Shown in pieces: positions 17,498-27,249 of a DNA stretch of 64,000 bases. Position 1 is the first letter of the stretch, and each line of letters opens with the position of its first letter. The stretch lies in the NCBI GenBank assembly GCA_021820525.1, contig JAKADM010000005.1, positions 1 to 64,000 on the forward strand, written 5' to 3'. Both the position numbers and the translations under genes were made by a program. This stretch comes from Thermoplasmata archaeon. GTDB taxonomy: Archaea; Thermoplasmatota; Thermoplasmata; Thermoplasmatales; Thermoplasmataceae. The notes beneath the pieces were generated by a model that was not told the origin of the DNA, did no database searches, and saw nothing but the letters and a program-made list of their open reading frames with translations.

Positions 17498-18985
17498 TCA
17501 TATAACATTTCTAATTATGAGCTTAATCTGTTCCCAGGTAATTTCCTTAATTGCCAGGGCGAGAAAGGTGTATACTGCAAGGGCCACCACAATGATGGGA
17601 AACAGGACTATGAAAGGATAGGGCCTGAATAAAATGTCTGATGCAATTAAAATGAGGGATACGGGTATGAAAAGAATGAGGTGTCTGTGAAGAACAGAGC
17701 CATTCCACTGCATGTTGTGTTTTCTATAGGTCGATTTATAAAGAAAGTATGTGAGGAGCGTTGAAAGCGTATATCCAATTGAAGCGCCAAGATCGCTGAG
17801 CCCAAAAAGGTGAATTCCCATAATATTATTTGGTATGAGAATAACATTCAAAATAATATTGGATAAGATCCCAACGGTAGATATTTTTGCAATCTTTCTC
17901 TGGCCATCCTTTGAAATGAGGGCCTGATAAAAGGGAAACTGTATGGATCCCAGGTATGTCCCGATTGCAAGAACACTCAGGGCTGCATAATATTTAAGAT
18001 ATGCCTGACTGTATATGTTAAGAATATATGGGGATAGCCAGAAGAATATCAGAACAAAGGGAAGCGTAATTAGAGATACAATCCTTTCAATTTCAATAAC
18101 ACTTGAATCAAACTCAAGATTTGTTTTAGTAATCTTTGACGACAGAATTGGAAGTATAAACATGCTTACTGATCCGGTGAGTGAAACTATTATGAGGAGC
18201 AATCTCTGATCTGTGTAGAACGCTCCCGTTGCAATGGCCCCATAATAAAACTGTATTATGATCTTATCAATGTTTTCATTGATTACGGCAATACTTGATG
18301 AAAATGCAAGGGGTGCAGCAAAGAGGGCATATTTCTTAATCGTGGAGATATCCGGCCTTTGAAAGTGCCATGGCCTTCCATAGTTAAATGAAAGGGCTAT
18401 GTATATGGAATAGGATAGGCCATAGACCAGAGCAAGTATGACAGATATTCCAACTCCTATATTCCCTTCCAGATTGAGGTAATATACTATACCTATGAAT
18501 ATAAAAATTCCATTTCTCACAAAGGATTCAATCATTCTGGGTATGGCTATGTGTTTTGAATCAAGATTGGCCTGATAATAGGAGTTTGGGACGGAAATCA
18601 GCGTATATATGGCATAATAGGGAAGGATTGCCATAATGGTCCAGAATTCAATGGGATTTTCAAAACCCCTGTGGAGAACCATAACCCAAATCAAAAGAGA
18701 ACCAATAGTAATGCCAATGAAAACCATTGAAAGCATTATTTTTAAAAAAAGGAAGGTGGAAAGGTTTTTTGACCTCTCATCCTCCTGAGTAATAAATTTT
18801 ATATTGGCACTGGAAAGCCCAAGATCGGTAACTATGGTGAATAGGCCTCCGAAAGCAATGGCATAACTCAGAAATCCCCAATATTCAGGTCCAATAAAAC
18901 GATTTATGAAAAACAGAGCTACATAACCCATGAAGGAAGAAATCACTGTTTGAAGAACGATAATTGGAGATCTCTCTGAAAACAC
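17498..18985 (-). CDS. Polysaccharide/lipid-linked oligosaccharide flippase (MATE/Wzx-like)
   Basis: 495 residues with about 14 transmembrane helices. The opening RSPIIVLQTVISSFMGY and RFIGPEYWGFLSYA segments follow the Wzx/RfbX (oligosaccharidyl-lipid flippase) pattern, with a conserved polar position in the first helices. It probably flips lipid-linked glycans used for surface glycoproteins such as the heavily sequon-bearing thermopsin-like protein. It is convergent with the zinc-ribbon gene, and its upstream side meets the 3' end of thsB on the same strand with a 41-bp gap, so read-through from the thermosome promoter is possible. Confidence 0.82.
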   Translation of the reverse strand: MFSERSPIIVLQTVISSFMGYVALFFINRFIGPEYWGFLSYAIAFGGLFTIVTDLGLSSANIKFITQEDERSKNLSTFLFLKIMLSMVFIGITIGSLLIWVMVLHRGFENPIEFWTIMAILPYYAIYTLISVPNSYYQANLDSKHIAIPRMIESFVRNGIFIFIGIVYYLNLEGNIGVGISVILALVYGLSYSIYIALSFNYGRPWHFQRPDISTIKKYALFAAPLAFSSSIAVINENIDKIIIQFYYGAIATGAFYTDQRLLLIIVSLTGSVSMFILPILSSKITKTNLEFDSSVIEIERIVSLITLPFVLIFFWLSPYILNIYSQAYLKYYAALSVLAIGTYLGSIQFPFYQALISKDGQRKIAKISTVGILSNIILNVILIPNNIMGIHLFGLSDLGASIGYTLSTLLTYFLYKSTYRKHNMQWNGSVLHRHLILFIPVSLILIASDILFRPYPFIVLFPIIVVALAVYTFLALAIKEITWEQIKLIIRNVI

Positions 18986-19026
18986 TTAAAATCCAAATAA
19001 AAGAGATATTAATAAAGTTTTAAGGA

Positions 19027-20649
19027 TCAGTCTTCACCGGCTGATCCGCCTGGTGGAGATGAGGATCCTCCCTTTGAGCCCTTTGTTGCGATGACATCAT
19101 CAATCCTCAATATCATCACGGCAGCTTCGGTTGCAGCGTCTATTGCCTGCTTTCCAACCCTTATGGGCTCAATAACTCCAGCCTTCTCCATATCCTCGAT
19201 TTCTCCTGTAAAGAGGTTAATTCCATATTTCTTCTTTCCAGAAGCGTGGGCATTTCTCAGGTTTATGAGTATATCAATGGCATTTATTCCTGCATTCTCT
19301 GAGAGTGCTCTTGGGATCTCCTCAAGGGCATTTGCAAACTTTTCTATGGCGAGCTGCTGCCTTCCGCCAACCTTGTTAGCATATTCCCTCATTCTGACGG
19401 CAATTTCAACTGCAGAGGAACCTCCACCGGTAACGTACTTGCCATCCTCGATTGCCGCTGCAACAACATGTATGGAATCAACAATTGATCTCTCAATTTC
19501 GTCCACGACATGTTCCGTTCCTCCCCTCACCAGAAGGGACACAGCCTTGGGGTTTTTGCATCCTGTGACAAAGGTCATGTAATCGTCCCCAATCTTTATC
19601 TGTTCAACTCTCTCAGCATTTCCAAGGTCTGATGCTGTCAGTTCATCTATGGATGAGGCAATTGATGCACCGGTTGCCTTTGAAAGTTTCTCGATATCGC
19701 TCTTCTTTACCCTCCTCACTGCATATATGCCCTCCTTGGAGAGGTAGTGCTGGGCAAGGTCATCAATACCCTTCTGGGTTATGAGCACTGTTGCCCCTGT
19801 TTCCTTTACCTTCTTGACCATCTCCTTCAGGAGGTTCTCCTCCTCAGACAGGAATTTTTGTATCATTGCGGGGTCATCAATTCTTATGTTTGTGTCAAAT
19901 TCAGGTTTCTTAATTTCAAGGGCTGCGTTGAGAACGGCAATTTTTGCATTCTTAACAACGTCAGGCATTCCGGGGTGAACCTTTTCTTTGTCCACAATTA
20001 TACCGTATATCAGCGTGGTGTCGTCAATTTCTCCGCCCTGCTTTTTCACAATCTGGACATTATCAAGATCTACCTTGTATCCTTTGTCTGTCTTTTCAGC
20101 AACAGCCTTGATGGTTTCATAGGATATTTCTGCCAGTTTGTCTTTGCTGGAAGATGCAGATTTGCTGCTCAGGGATGTTGCGGCCATCTTCATAATGGTT
20201 TCCTTATCATCAATCGAAACCTTAATTCCTGCCTCGTCAAGTATCTCCTTTGCTTTTTGCGCAGCCATTCTGTAACCGTCAGCAATTACAGTTGGATGGA
20301 CATTCTGGTTAATCAGTCCTTCTGCCTCCTGGAGAAGGGCACCGGCTATTACCACTGCTGTTGTTGTTCCGTCTCCAACCATGGAGTCCTGTGTTTTTGA
20401 AACTTCAACCATCATTTTTGCAGCAGGGTGTTCAACATCCATCTCTTTGAGAATGGTTACGCCATCATTTGTTATGACAATGTCTCCAAGTGAATCTACG
20501 AGCATCTTATCCATTCCCCTTGGTCCAAGACTTGTCCTTACCGCTGCAGCGATTCCCTTAGCTGCTTCAATATTTGACCTCATTGCATCTTTTCCGGTTT
20601 CTCTCTTTGAACCTTCCTTTAATATGAATACTGGTTGTCCTCCCATCAT
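19027..20649 (-). CDS. thsB: Thermosome beta subunit (group II chaperonin)
   Basis: 540 residues of a Cpn60/TCP-1 family chaperonin that folds proteins in a double-ring complex. ATP-binding motifs include [16 protein letters not shown] (41-56), [10 protein letters not shown] and GDGTTT (92-97); the C-terminus is a Gly/Ser/Pro-rich tail ending GED. The N-terminal [15 protein letters not shown] and the [16 protein letters not shown] region resemble the beta rather than the alpha subunit of Thermoplasma acidophilum. A TATA element (TTTATATAG on the minus strand, 20677-20685) lies about 30 bases before ATG 20649, giving a very short leader. The alpha subunit is not in this window. Confidence 0.96.
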   Translation of the reverse strand: MMGGQPVFILKEGSKRETGKDAMRSNIEAAKGIAAAVRTSLGPRGMDKMLVDSLGDIVITNDGVTILKEMDVEHPAAKMMVEVSKTQDSMVGDGTTTAVVIAGALLQEAEGLINQNVHPTVIADGYRMAAQKAKEILDEAGIKVSIDDKETIMKMAATSLSSKSASSSKDKLAEISYETIKAVAEKTDKGYKVDLDNVQIVKKQGGEIDDTTLIYGIIVDKEKVHPGMPDVVKNAKIAVLNAALEIKKPEFDTNIRIDDPAMIQKFLSEEENLLKEMVKKVKETGATVLITQKGIDDLAQHYLSKEGIYAVRRVKKSDIEKLSKATGASIASSIDELTASDLGNAERVEQIKIGDDYMTFVTGCKNPKAVSLLVRGGTEHVVDEIERSIVDSIHVVAAAIEDGKYVTGGGSSAVEIAVRMREYANKVGGRQQLAIEKFANALEEIPRALSENAGINAIDILINLRNAHASGKKKYGINLFTGEIEDMEKAGVIEPIRVGKQAIDAATEAAVMILRIDDVIATKGSKGGSSSPPGGSAGED

Positions 20650-20676
20650 AGTTATCAGCTAGTAAAAATAAACTTC

Positions 20677-20685
20677 TATATAAAC
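20677..20685 (-). promoter_or_regulatory. TATA box of thsB
   Basis: Minus-strand TTTATATAG about 28-36 bases before the thermosome ATG, in the position of an archaeal TATA box for a short-leader transcript. Confidence 0.55.
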
Positions 20686-20714
20686 ATTGCTAAAGAATAC
20701 ACTTTGGGACAAAA

Positions 20715-21017
20715 TTAATCTTGAAACTGTCTTATCTTCTTTTCGTCTTCAGAAGTTAATTTCACTTCCCTCACGTGGCATGTGAGTGAATAACCACCAA
20801 GGAAATCCAGAACTTTATCCCGGTCCTCTTTCCTGAGTATTATGACACCCCTCAGCAGTTTCCTGTGTGGAATATCCTCCATAAAGCCATGCCTGTGGTA
20901 CTTGTATCTACCATTCCATGATGATGAATCCTGACCTTAGAATTTCTGCATAAATTTGTTTATTGTGCCATGATCGGTCTTTTCAGGAAACTGAAACAGT
21001 ATTATGATCCCATTCAT
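20715..21017 (-). pseudogene. Small hypothetical gene interrupted by one in-frame stop
   Basis: The minus strand from ATG 21017 to TAA 20717-20715 reads as a 100-codon alpha/beta protein starting MNGIIILFQFPEKTDHG. Codon 27 is TAA (20939-20937). The frame then continues cleanly with WNGRYKYHRHGFM, IPHRKLLRGVIILRKEDRD and a charged C-terminus. The unbroken protein-like quality on both sides of the stop points to a recently inactivated gene. The family is not recognised; GVIILRKED followed by a helix and a strand suggests a ferredoxin-like fold. It lies at the island border directly upstream of thsB. Confidence 0.6.
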
Positions 21018-21067
21018 TGCGTAAAATAGTCCACATAACTATTTAAACATGTTAATTGTATACAATC

Positions 21068-22181
21068 AATGCCAGAAAGACTTCCTCTGATCTAAGGAAT
21101 ATCGTGAAATCTATAGGAGAAAAATCTTTCCTATATGAGAGGCGCGATTAGAAGGACAGGAACTGGCATGAGTACGATAAGGCACAGGTGAACGAGATCG
21201 TCGATATCCTTGATGCAATAAGGGATTTGGTCATCATTGCTGCTTCCAGTATACCAGAGAAGAAGAGAGGACCGGTAAGACCCCATGTACCATATCAGGA
21301 TACAGTAAAGGTCATGCTAATGCATGCATAGTTCGAAACGCCCAACAGAACCGCGCAAGGATTCCTGAGATTATTCGGGGAAAGCTTGGCATATCATCAG
21401 AATTCTCTTACAAGACAATAGGGGGCTATGATCCTGTAAGGACCGAGAAGATACTAGACGAAGTTTTGAGGATAATGAACCAATCAGGCAATCCCCTTGA
21501 GAAGATATTCTCCACCGACGGCAGAGTAGATCCGAGTTCAATGAAGAGGAACTATGAATCCAGGGGAGCCAGCAGAGGATCGATAAGGAGAAGAATAAGG
21601 ACATGAAATCCGACTCTTTCCCGCACACTGAGGGAAAGCATGACTTCCAGTATTCTTCATTCTCGGCGGGAGTGCACACAAAGATCATCTCCGGATATTT
21701 CACCAAGGATTATCATTCCATTTGGGATCTGTCCATGTTTCCGAACATAATGGCAAAGACAGTGAATATGTGCCCGCAGATCGAAACAATACCTGGGGAT
21801 ACATTATATTCCAATATAAGGATCTTCTCCATCACTGAATAGTATGGTATAACACCCTATTTCTTTCCAAATGCAAATGCAAAGTTACGTGCCAAAGCAG
21901 CCCAGTCATGGAAGACCATGCTCTAAAGTTTCATGGACGATACGCAGAATTGGCTCGAGGAATACCATCTGCGATCAATATCTGAATCTGTCGATTCGAT
22001 GATGAAGAGCAAGATATTTGTCAGGATAAGAAAGAAACTACTTTTGAGGAAGAACACAGAAGAGATACTGAAGATCAACATGCACAATCTCAGGCAGTAC
22101 AGCTATCTGATGCATACAGACCCGGAGATGATAAAAGATTACAGGGAACCGTATCTGAAATACTATTGTCCCAACGCCTGA
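21068..22181 (+). mobile_element. Decayed DDE-type transposase (IS4/IS5-like)
   Basis: Fragments in changing frames read as one transposase, with several stops and frameshifts: KDWNWHEYDKAQVNEIVDIL and onward to DTVKVMLMHA, then GISSEFSYKTIGGYDPVRTEK, then FSTDGR, then HTEGKHDFQYSSFSAGVHTKIISGYF, then a C-terminal helical piece around 21933-22181. The D-G and H-D-F-Q-Y blocks resemble the DDE catalytic region of IS4/IS5-superfamily enzymes. No terminal inverted repeats could be recognised, so element limits are unknown. It is inactive. Confidence 0.65.
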
Positions 22182-22362
22182 AGGTGTAAACAATTATATA
22201 ATAATAAAAGGAGGAAAGTGACATCGATAGTGGACATGATTTGCTGTAATTTCGAAAAGATCCTGTACAGCCTTAATCGGCCTCCATGTTCATATACTCC
22301 GGTGTCACGAATTTTGTGTAAACCCCTGAAACAAGGGAAGTAAATCTTTCGCACCAGGAGAC

Positions 22363-23725
22363 ATGTCTCTGCTGAACAGTACAACAACGGAGGTACGTGT
22401 AATGGTGGAAGACGGGGATAAGAATCTGATGGAAGTAGTAAGGAAGACAGTGAAGGAGTATCTGGAGAGTTTAATGGGAACTGAGAGGGATGTTTTCATT
22501 GAAGAACATGGTTGTCTTAAGAACGGATTCCGTGAAAGATTGATAAAAACGAAGTACGGGGAGATGGAATAGTTCTCATTATCGAGGGACAGGGATGGGA
22601 ATTTTAGGACTGGAATATTCGATCCCTACAGCAGGCCTATTGGAATAGATGAGCACATCTTACCCCTCTATTCCAGTGGAATATGCACTAGAAAGGCCTC
22701 AGGGATTCTGGAAGCCATTTTCCAGAATCGTTACTCAAGGCCATCAATATCAAGGATCACAGATGCTACCATGGAGAAAGTGAGGAGATTCCAGGCACAG
22801 CATATTGATTCAAGGTACATAGCCATATTCCTTGATGCACTGTTCTTCTTCCTCAGGAAGGATACAGTTGAGAAGGAGCCAATTTTCTTTGCCATGGGCA
22901 TGGACATCAAGGAATCTGGGGGATATGAGGTACTTGGCTTCTACACAGATGTAAAGAAATCCCATATGTCTTATGTGGAGGTTGTAGAGAATCTATACAG
23001 CAGGGGAGTGAGGGAAGCGTTACTTTTCATGGCTGATGGTATACCCAAATTGGATGAGGAGATAGGGAAAGCGTTCCCGGGGGCAGATTTTCAATTACGC
23101 ACAATTCATGCATAAAGGAACTTCGCATCGGAGATGAGGGAATTAGATAAGTCAACAATAGACAGGCAGCTGAAGAGAGTATTCCTTTCTGAAACAAGAG
23201 AAGATGCACCTGTGAAATTCGATGAATTCAAATCCCTGTGTAAAAGCAAGCACCCGAGGCAGATATACAATTTGGGAAGGAACTTGAACATGCTAAGAAG
23301 CCTGTGAAATACATGTTCTTCCAGAACGAGACCATTCCGGGAAAGTCTGGAGAAAATAGGGATGCATTCCTGAAGCTTACATAGGGTAAGAACGAATCAG
23401 AGAAGGTTTATCCTATACTGAAAAAGATCGAAAGAATGTATGGTGAATATAAAGAAATAAGGAAGTTTAGGGGGGTCATCAGGAAGTACAGGAACGAGGC
23501 GTTCTACTCCGGCGCACTCCTGCTCACTCAGCCGTTTGAGTTCATCAGGAAGTACAGGAACGAGGCGTTCCTGTACCTGAATAATTCTGAGGTTGAAAAG
23601 ACCTCAGACAAGGTTGAACAGCATTTCTTAATACAGTCATAGCTGTTCAAGCACAGATTCAAGACAGAGGATGGACTCCTGAGCATATCCAACTTGCATC
23701 ATCCCTATCTATCAACCGTGGATGT
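22363..23725 (+). mobile_element. Decayed IS256-family (Mutator-type) transposase
   Basis: Reading across stops gives an IS256-type transposase. The N-terminal part is EVVRKTVKEYLESLMGTERD (22363-22572). A middle part follows: PIGIDEHILPLYSSGICTRK, then YIAIFLDALFFFLRK carrying the first catalytic Asp. Next come GFYTDVKKSHMSYVEVVENLYSRGVREALLFMADGI (second Asp, D-G) and FPGADFQLRTIHA (Q-x3-H motif). The C-terminal part is broken by stops after 23115 and contains an internal duplication. It is a clear family match and clearly dead. Boundaries by inverted repeats were not found. Confidence 0.78.
23476..23570 (+). repeat. 29-bp exact direct repeat within the dead IS256 transposase
   Basis: Bases 23476-23504 and 23542-23570 are identical (TCATCAGGAAGTACAGGAAC and onward), with a period of 66 bp. 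In the second copy the sequence closes into a perfect hairpin, CAGGAACG-AGG-CGTTCCTG. The duplication is in frame (22 codons) and probably arose by slippage or duplication in a gene already out of use. Two copies only, so it is not a CRISPR. Confidence 0.85.
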
Positions 23726-24124
23726 AACAGAGTTTAGAATAGATATATCCTCATTACGGAATCATATGTGTATACATGAAAGGTCATACAAAATACTTCG
23801 ATCATTGAAATAAAATTGTCTCTTTAACGTTCTCAAAATAAGAGCAGGGTTACAATCCCATCCAGATAAAGCAATATAACTGTTCAAGAACCAGATTGAC
23901 TGATGATTGGACCAATACAGTGGGAATTAAGAGTTTTATGTGTAAATAATGACTCTGCTGAGAAGAGAAATGGGTTTCACTTACTCCAACTACACAAAGG
24001 AGATCCATACAAAATATCTGAATATGAAATGGTAAGCGCTGTATACTCAATATTTGTAGTGCTGAATCTTAGTTTGGATAAAGTTAACGCAGTAATACTG
24101 ACATGACGTCCATAATCCATAAAG
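23726..24124. other. Non-coding stretch after the IS remnant
   Basis: About 400 bp with only short shadow frames (for example 23903-24106), no family resemblance and mixed stops on both strands. Probably residual mobile-element sequence. Confidence 0.4.
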
Positions 24125-24133
24125 TATTTATTA
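24125..24133 (+). promoter_or_regulatory. TATA box of the DUF427-egtB-egtD cluster
   Basis: TATTTATTA, centred about 25 bases before the GTG start at 24154. This is the spacing for a leaderless archaeal transcript and would drive all three genes, which are head-to-tail with short gaps. Confidence 0.55.
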
Positions 24134-24153
24134 GACAGATGGCTAATTGATTC

Positions 24154-24543
24154 GTGGAATCAACAAGCAGGACAGATATTGTTATAGATTACAAGCAACG
24201 CAATCATCCCATAAGGGTTGTGAAGGTGAACAAAACACTAACTGTTAAGGCAAAGGGCCAGGAAATACTGAACACAAGGAATGCTTATCTTATCCATGAG
24301 GATGGTCATAAACCCGTTTACTATTTTCCTATCAGTGATGCCAGGCCAGGGGTCATTAAGGAAACCTCCGCCGAGTCCATTTGTCCATACAAGGGCAGGG
24401 CCCATTACTATTCGCTGTTGGTTGGAGACACCGAGCTCAAGGATTCTGTCTGGCGCTATTCGGAACCTTCCAGGGAATTTGAAGCCATAAAGGATTATAT
24501 TGCATTTTATGAAAGCGCCATAGATGGTATTGAGGAATCATGA
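24154..24543 (+). CDS. DUF427 family protein
   Basis: 129 residues from GTG 24154. The family pattern is clear: ...RVVKVNKTLTVKAKG..., HKPVYYFPISDA and SICPYKGRAHYYSL (the ICPYKG-A-x-YY core). The predicted fold is a small beta-rich domain. The biochemical role of DUF427 is not established to my knowledge. It is first in an apparent operon with egtB (46-bp gap) and egtD. Its position suggests a connection to ergothioneine metabolism or to a reactive-sulfur/oxidative response, but this is inference from context. Confidence 0.88.
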   Translation: MESTSRTDIVIDYKQRNHPIRVVKVNKTLTVKAKGQEILNTRNAYLIHEDGHKPVYYFPISDARPGVIKETSAESICPYKGRAHYYSLLVGDTELKDSVWRYSEPSREFEAIKDYIAFYESAIDGIEES

Positions 24544-24589
24544 TGGGACAGGCAAAACATATTAGCAGATTTGAATATGGTGGTGTATA

Positions 24590-25867
24590 ATGAAGTCAGA
24601 TAAATACAATGATCAAAGTTCCGGTAAAGGAATCGTGGAATCATTCAAGGAGACCAGATCAGTGACCCTCGATCTTTGCAGGCCACTTAATAGGGATGAT
24701 TACATGGTGCAGGCCACTCCTGAGGTGAGCCCTCCAAAATGGCATCTAGGCCACACCTCATGGTTCTTTGAGAATTTTATACTGAAGCCTTTCTCTGAGG
24801 GATACAAACCCTTTGATCAGCAATACATGTACCTGTTCAATTCGTATTACGAGACAGTTGGGGAGTATCTGCCCAAACCCAAGAGATCAACAATCTCCCG
24901 CCCAGATCTTGACGATGTACTAAATTACAGGTCCCATGTGGACGAAGCCATAGCGGATCTCATGGCAAATCTCAAGGAAAAGGATCTTCAAGAAGTGAAG
25001 GCGCTCATGGCCCTTGGAATAAACCACGAACAGCAGCACCAGGAATTGCTCATGATGGACATAAAGATGAATTATTCGGTATCGCCATATCTTCCTTCAT
25101 ATGTCAACTCGCATAAAGGAAGCAACACTCCGGTGAATGAACAGGGATGGAAATCATTCGATGAGGCCATAGGGTCAATTGGTTACGATGGGCAGGACTT
25201 CTGCTTCGACAACGAATTGCCCAGACACCGTGAACTGATTCCAAAGTTCAGGATTAGCAACAGGCTCGTTACAAACGGTGAGTACATAGAGTTCATAAGG
25301 GATGGTGGTTACAACAGACCTGAACTCTGGCTCTCAGATGGCTGGATCGCAAGGCGCAGAAACAACTGGACCGCACCTCTCTACTGGGACAATGATGACG
25401 GCGAATTTTATTATTTCACCCTCTCCGGCAGGAAAGAGGTAGATCCTGATGAACCTATTATTCATGTGTCATACTATGAGGCAGATGCGTATGCCAGATG
25501 GGCACACTCAAGGCTACCTACTGAATTCCAGTGGGAATATGCAATGAGGAATTCAGAACTGATCCATCAGGGAAACACCTTGGGCAGCGGCCTGTACCAC
25601 CCAGATGTGCAGGCAGTTAATGATACAGAAATGGCCGGTCCGGGCGGTGCATGGGAGTGGACCTCAAGTGCCTATTCCCCATATCCCGGATTCAGACCAC
25701 TTTCTGGGTCCATAGGAGAATACAACGGAAAATTCATGTCAAACCAAATGGTGCTCAGGGGAACCAGCTGTGTGACTCCAGATGGGCACTCCAGACTTTC
25801 TTACCGTAATTTTTATCATCCAGAGGATCGCTGGCAATTTGCCGGATTTAGATTAAGCGGGGACTGA
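24590..25867 (+). CDS. egtB: EgtB-type sulfoxide synthase (ergothioneine biosynthesis)
   Basis: 425 residues, normal EgtB length. An N-terminal DinB_2-type helical domain carries the putative iron ligands: a histidine in KWHLGHTSWFFE (His 52/55) and the pair in NHEQQHQE (His 146, His 150). A C-terminal formylglycine-generating-enzyme-like domain spans about 195-425 and ends with LRGTSCVTPDGHSR, SYRNFYHPEDRWQFAG and RLSGD. EgtB is a non-haem iron enzyme forming the C-S bond between hercynine and a thiol donor (gamma-glutamylcysteine or cysteine) with O2. No egtA or egtC genes are adjacent, so a cysteine-using variant is possible. GGTGGT before ATG 24590 can serve as ribosome binding site. GC content seems higher than in flanking genes, consistent with acquisition. 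Confidence 0.9.
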   Translation: MKSDKYNDQSSGKGIVESFKETRSVTLDLCRPLNRDDYMVQATPEVSPPKWHLGHTSWFFENFILKPFSEGYKPFDQQYMYLFNSYYETVGEYLPKPKRSTISRPDLDDVLNYRSHVDEAIADLMANLKEKDLQEVKALMALGINHEQQHQELLMMDIKMNYSVSPYLPSYVNSHKGSNTPVNEQGWKSFDEAIGSIGYDGQDFCFDNELPRHRELIPKFRISNRLVTNGEYIEFIRDGGYNRPELWLSDGWIARRRNNWTAPLYWDNDDGEFYYFTLSGRKEVDPDEPIIHVSYYEADAYARWAHSRLPTEFQWEYAMRNSELIHQGNTLGSGLYHPDVQAVNDTEMAGPGGAWEWTSSAYSPYPGFRPLSGSIGEYNGKFMSNQMVLRGTSCVTPDGHSRLSYRNFYHPEDRWQFAGFRLSGD

Positions 25868-25873
25868 TGCCAT

Positions 25874-26830
25874 TTGCAGGAAAGAAATCAGATAATAGAT
25901 ATGAAGCCAAAACTTTCAGACTTCAGGGAGGAGGTTATGAAAGGTCTCCTCTCCACACCAAAAAGAATCAGCCCGAAATTCTTTTACGATGAGGTAGGTT
26001 CCCAGATATTCGAAGAGATAACGCAGTTGTCTGAATACTACCCTACCAGGGCCGAACTTGAGATACTGGAAACCTGTCGCGACGATATAGGTAAAGTTAT
26101 TGGTGAGCGTGCAACTGTAGTTGAACTCGGTAGCGGCAGCGGTAGAAAAGGACTCATACTCCTGGGAGGTCTGATAAAGCCGGCTGAATTTGTATTTGTG
26201 GACATCTCCGCCGAAGCGCTCAAGAGCGCCATCAACCTGGTTCAAAGCCAGTTTCCGCACATACAGGTCAAGGCCATATGTGCCGATTACACCAGGACAG
26301 ACGTTTTGGAACAGATGAACATCTTTGGAAGAAAGGGTATTGTATTTTTGGGATCAACCATTGGCAATATGGAGCCAGATGAAGCAAGGGACTTCATTTC
26401 GGGTTGCCGGAGACTTCTTTCCATTGGTGAAACCCTCACCATTGGTGTGGACCTCAAGAAAGACAGGAATGTCCTTGAGAGAGCTTACAATGACAGTAAA
26501 GGAGTGACTGCTCGGTTCAACCTGAATTTGATATCAAGGATCAACAGGGAACTGGGTGCTGGAATTCCAGAAGGTGCATTTATACACAGGGCATTTTACA
26601 ACGAGAATGAGGGAAGGATCGAGATGCATTTAGAAAGCACAAGAAAACAGACATTCGTCATAGGGGGCAAAGAAGTAAAGTTCGAGAAAGGTGAAAGTAT
26701 ACATACAGAGAACTCCTACAAATACTCAATTGACGAATTTTCTGCAATGCTGAAAGAGGCAGGATTCAACCAGATAAAATTCTGGCAGGATTCCGGAAAG
26801 AGATATGCCCTCTTTTCATCCACTGTCTGA
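25874..26830 (+). CDS. egtD: EgtD, L-histidine N-alpha-methyltransferase
   Basis: 318 residues from TTG 25874; ATG 25901 is an alternative start (309 residues). Trimethylates histidine to hercynine using SAM, the first step of ergothioneine synthesis. Visible family blocks are ISPKFFYDEVGSQIFEEIT, EYYPTRAE (substrate-side tyrosine), VELGSGSGRKG (SAM loop, ~83-93), GSTIGNMEP, GVTARFNLNLISRINRELGA and TENSYKYS. The last includes the Glu-x-Ser pair known to hold the histidine imidazole in the mycobacterial enzyme. It lies 6 bp after egtB, so the two are surely co-transcribed. All diagnostic regions are intact. Confidence 0.92.
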   Translation: MQERNQIIDMKPKLSDFREEVMKGLLSTPKRISPKFFYDEVGSQIFEEITQLSEYYPTRAELEILETCRDDIGKVIGERATVVELGSGSGRKGLILLGGLIKPAEFVFVDISAEALKSAINLVQSQFPHIQVKAICADYTRTDVLEQMNIFGRKGIVFLGSTIGNMEPDEARDFISGCRRLLSIGETLTIGVDLKKDRNVLERAYNDSKGVTARFNLNLISRINRELGAGIPEGAFIHRAFYNENEGRIEMHLESTRKQTFVIGGKEVKFEKGESIHTENSYKYSIDEFSAMLKEAGFNQIKFWQDSGKRYALFSSTV

Positions 26831-27249
26831 TGAATGTTGCCTCAAGATTCCTTCCACTCATCCATGAAATTCAAGATTCATCGGTAAATTTGGTTACAGG
26901 CCATGCTCAAATTCAATGTCAGTTTCCTCGCGAAACGTGCAATTATGGCAGATATTACCACAGGTTATGTAGATCATGGAATCTTGATTGTTGGCTCTGT
27001 TAATTACCAAGGAATTTGCAGATAAATCCCATTCCGTAAATGATCATACAAATCGTTTTTGAATAAAACTATAAGAATTTGTCTCATCCTATCAAAACCA
27101 TTACCGATCTGATATTCCTGTGAAAGGGATGACCAGATGCCTCAACCTCCTCGAACAGTTCGGATAATCCGGTGTGATAATGGTTCATGGATATTGCTCA
27201 TGAGGCCGTGAAAAAGGGTTTAGGTGAGGCTTGGTGGAAAACCTCGGAA
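26831..27249. other. Gene-free gap after egtD with a possible transposase scrap
   Basis: A 419-bp region with no open frame of note. Around 27133-27200 a short frame reads PPRTVRIIRCDNGSWI, faintly like the second-Asp (DNG) region of an integrase-core transposase, but it is too short to call. It separates convergent egtD and the disulfide reductase gene. Confidence 0.35.

Noticed and set aside
19747-20400. 217-codon ORF antisense to thsB
   Set aside because: Cys/Phe/Leu-rich shadow frame inside a certain chaperonin gene.
23476-23570. CRISPR-like repeat pair
   Set aside because: Only two copies, inside a transposase frame, with the 'spacer' also coding; no array or cas genes.
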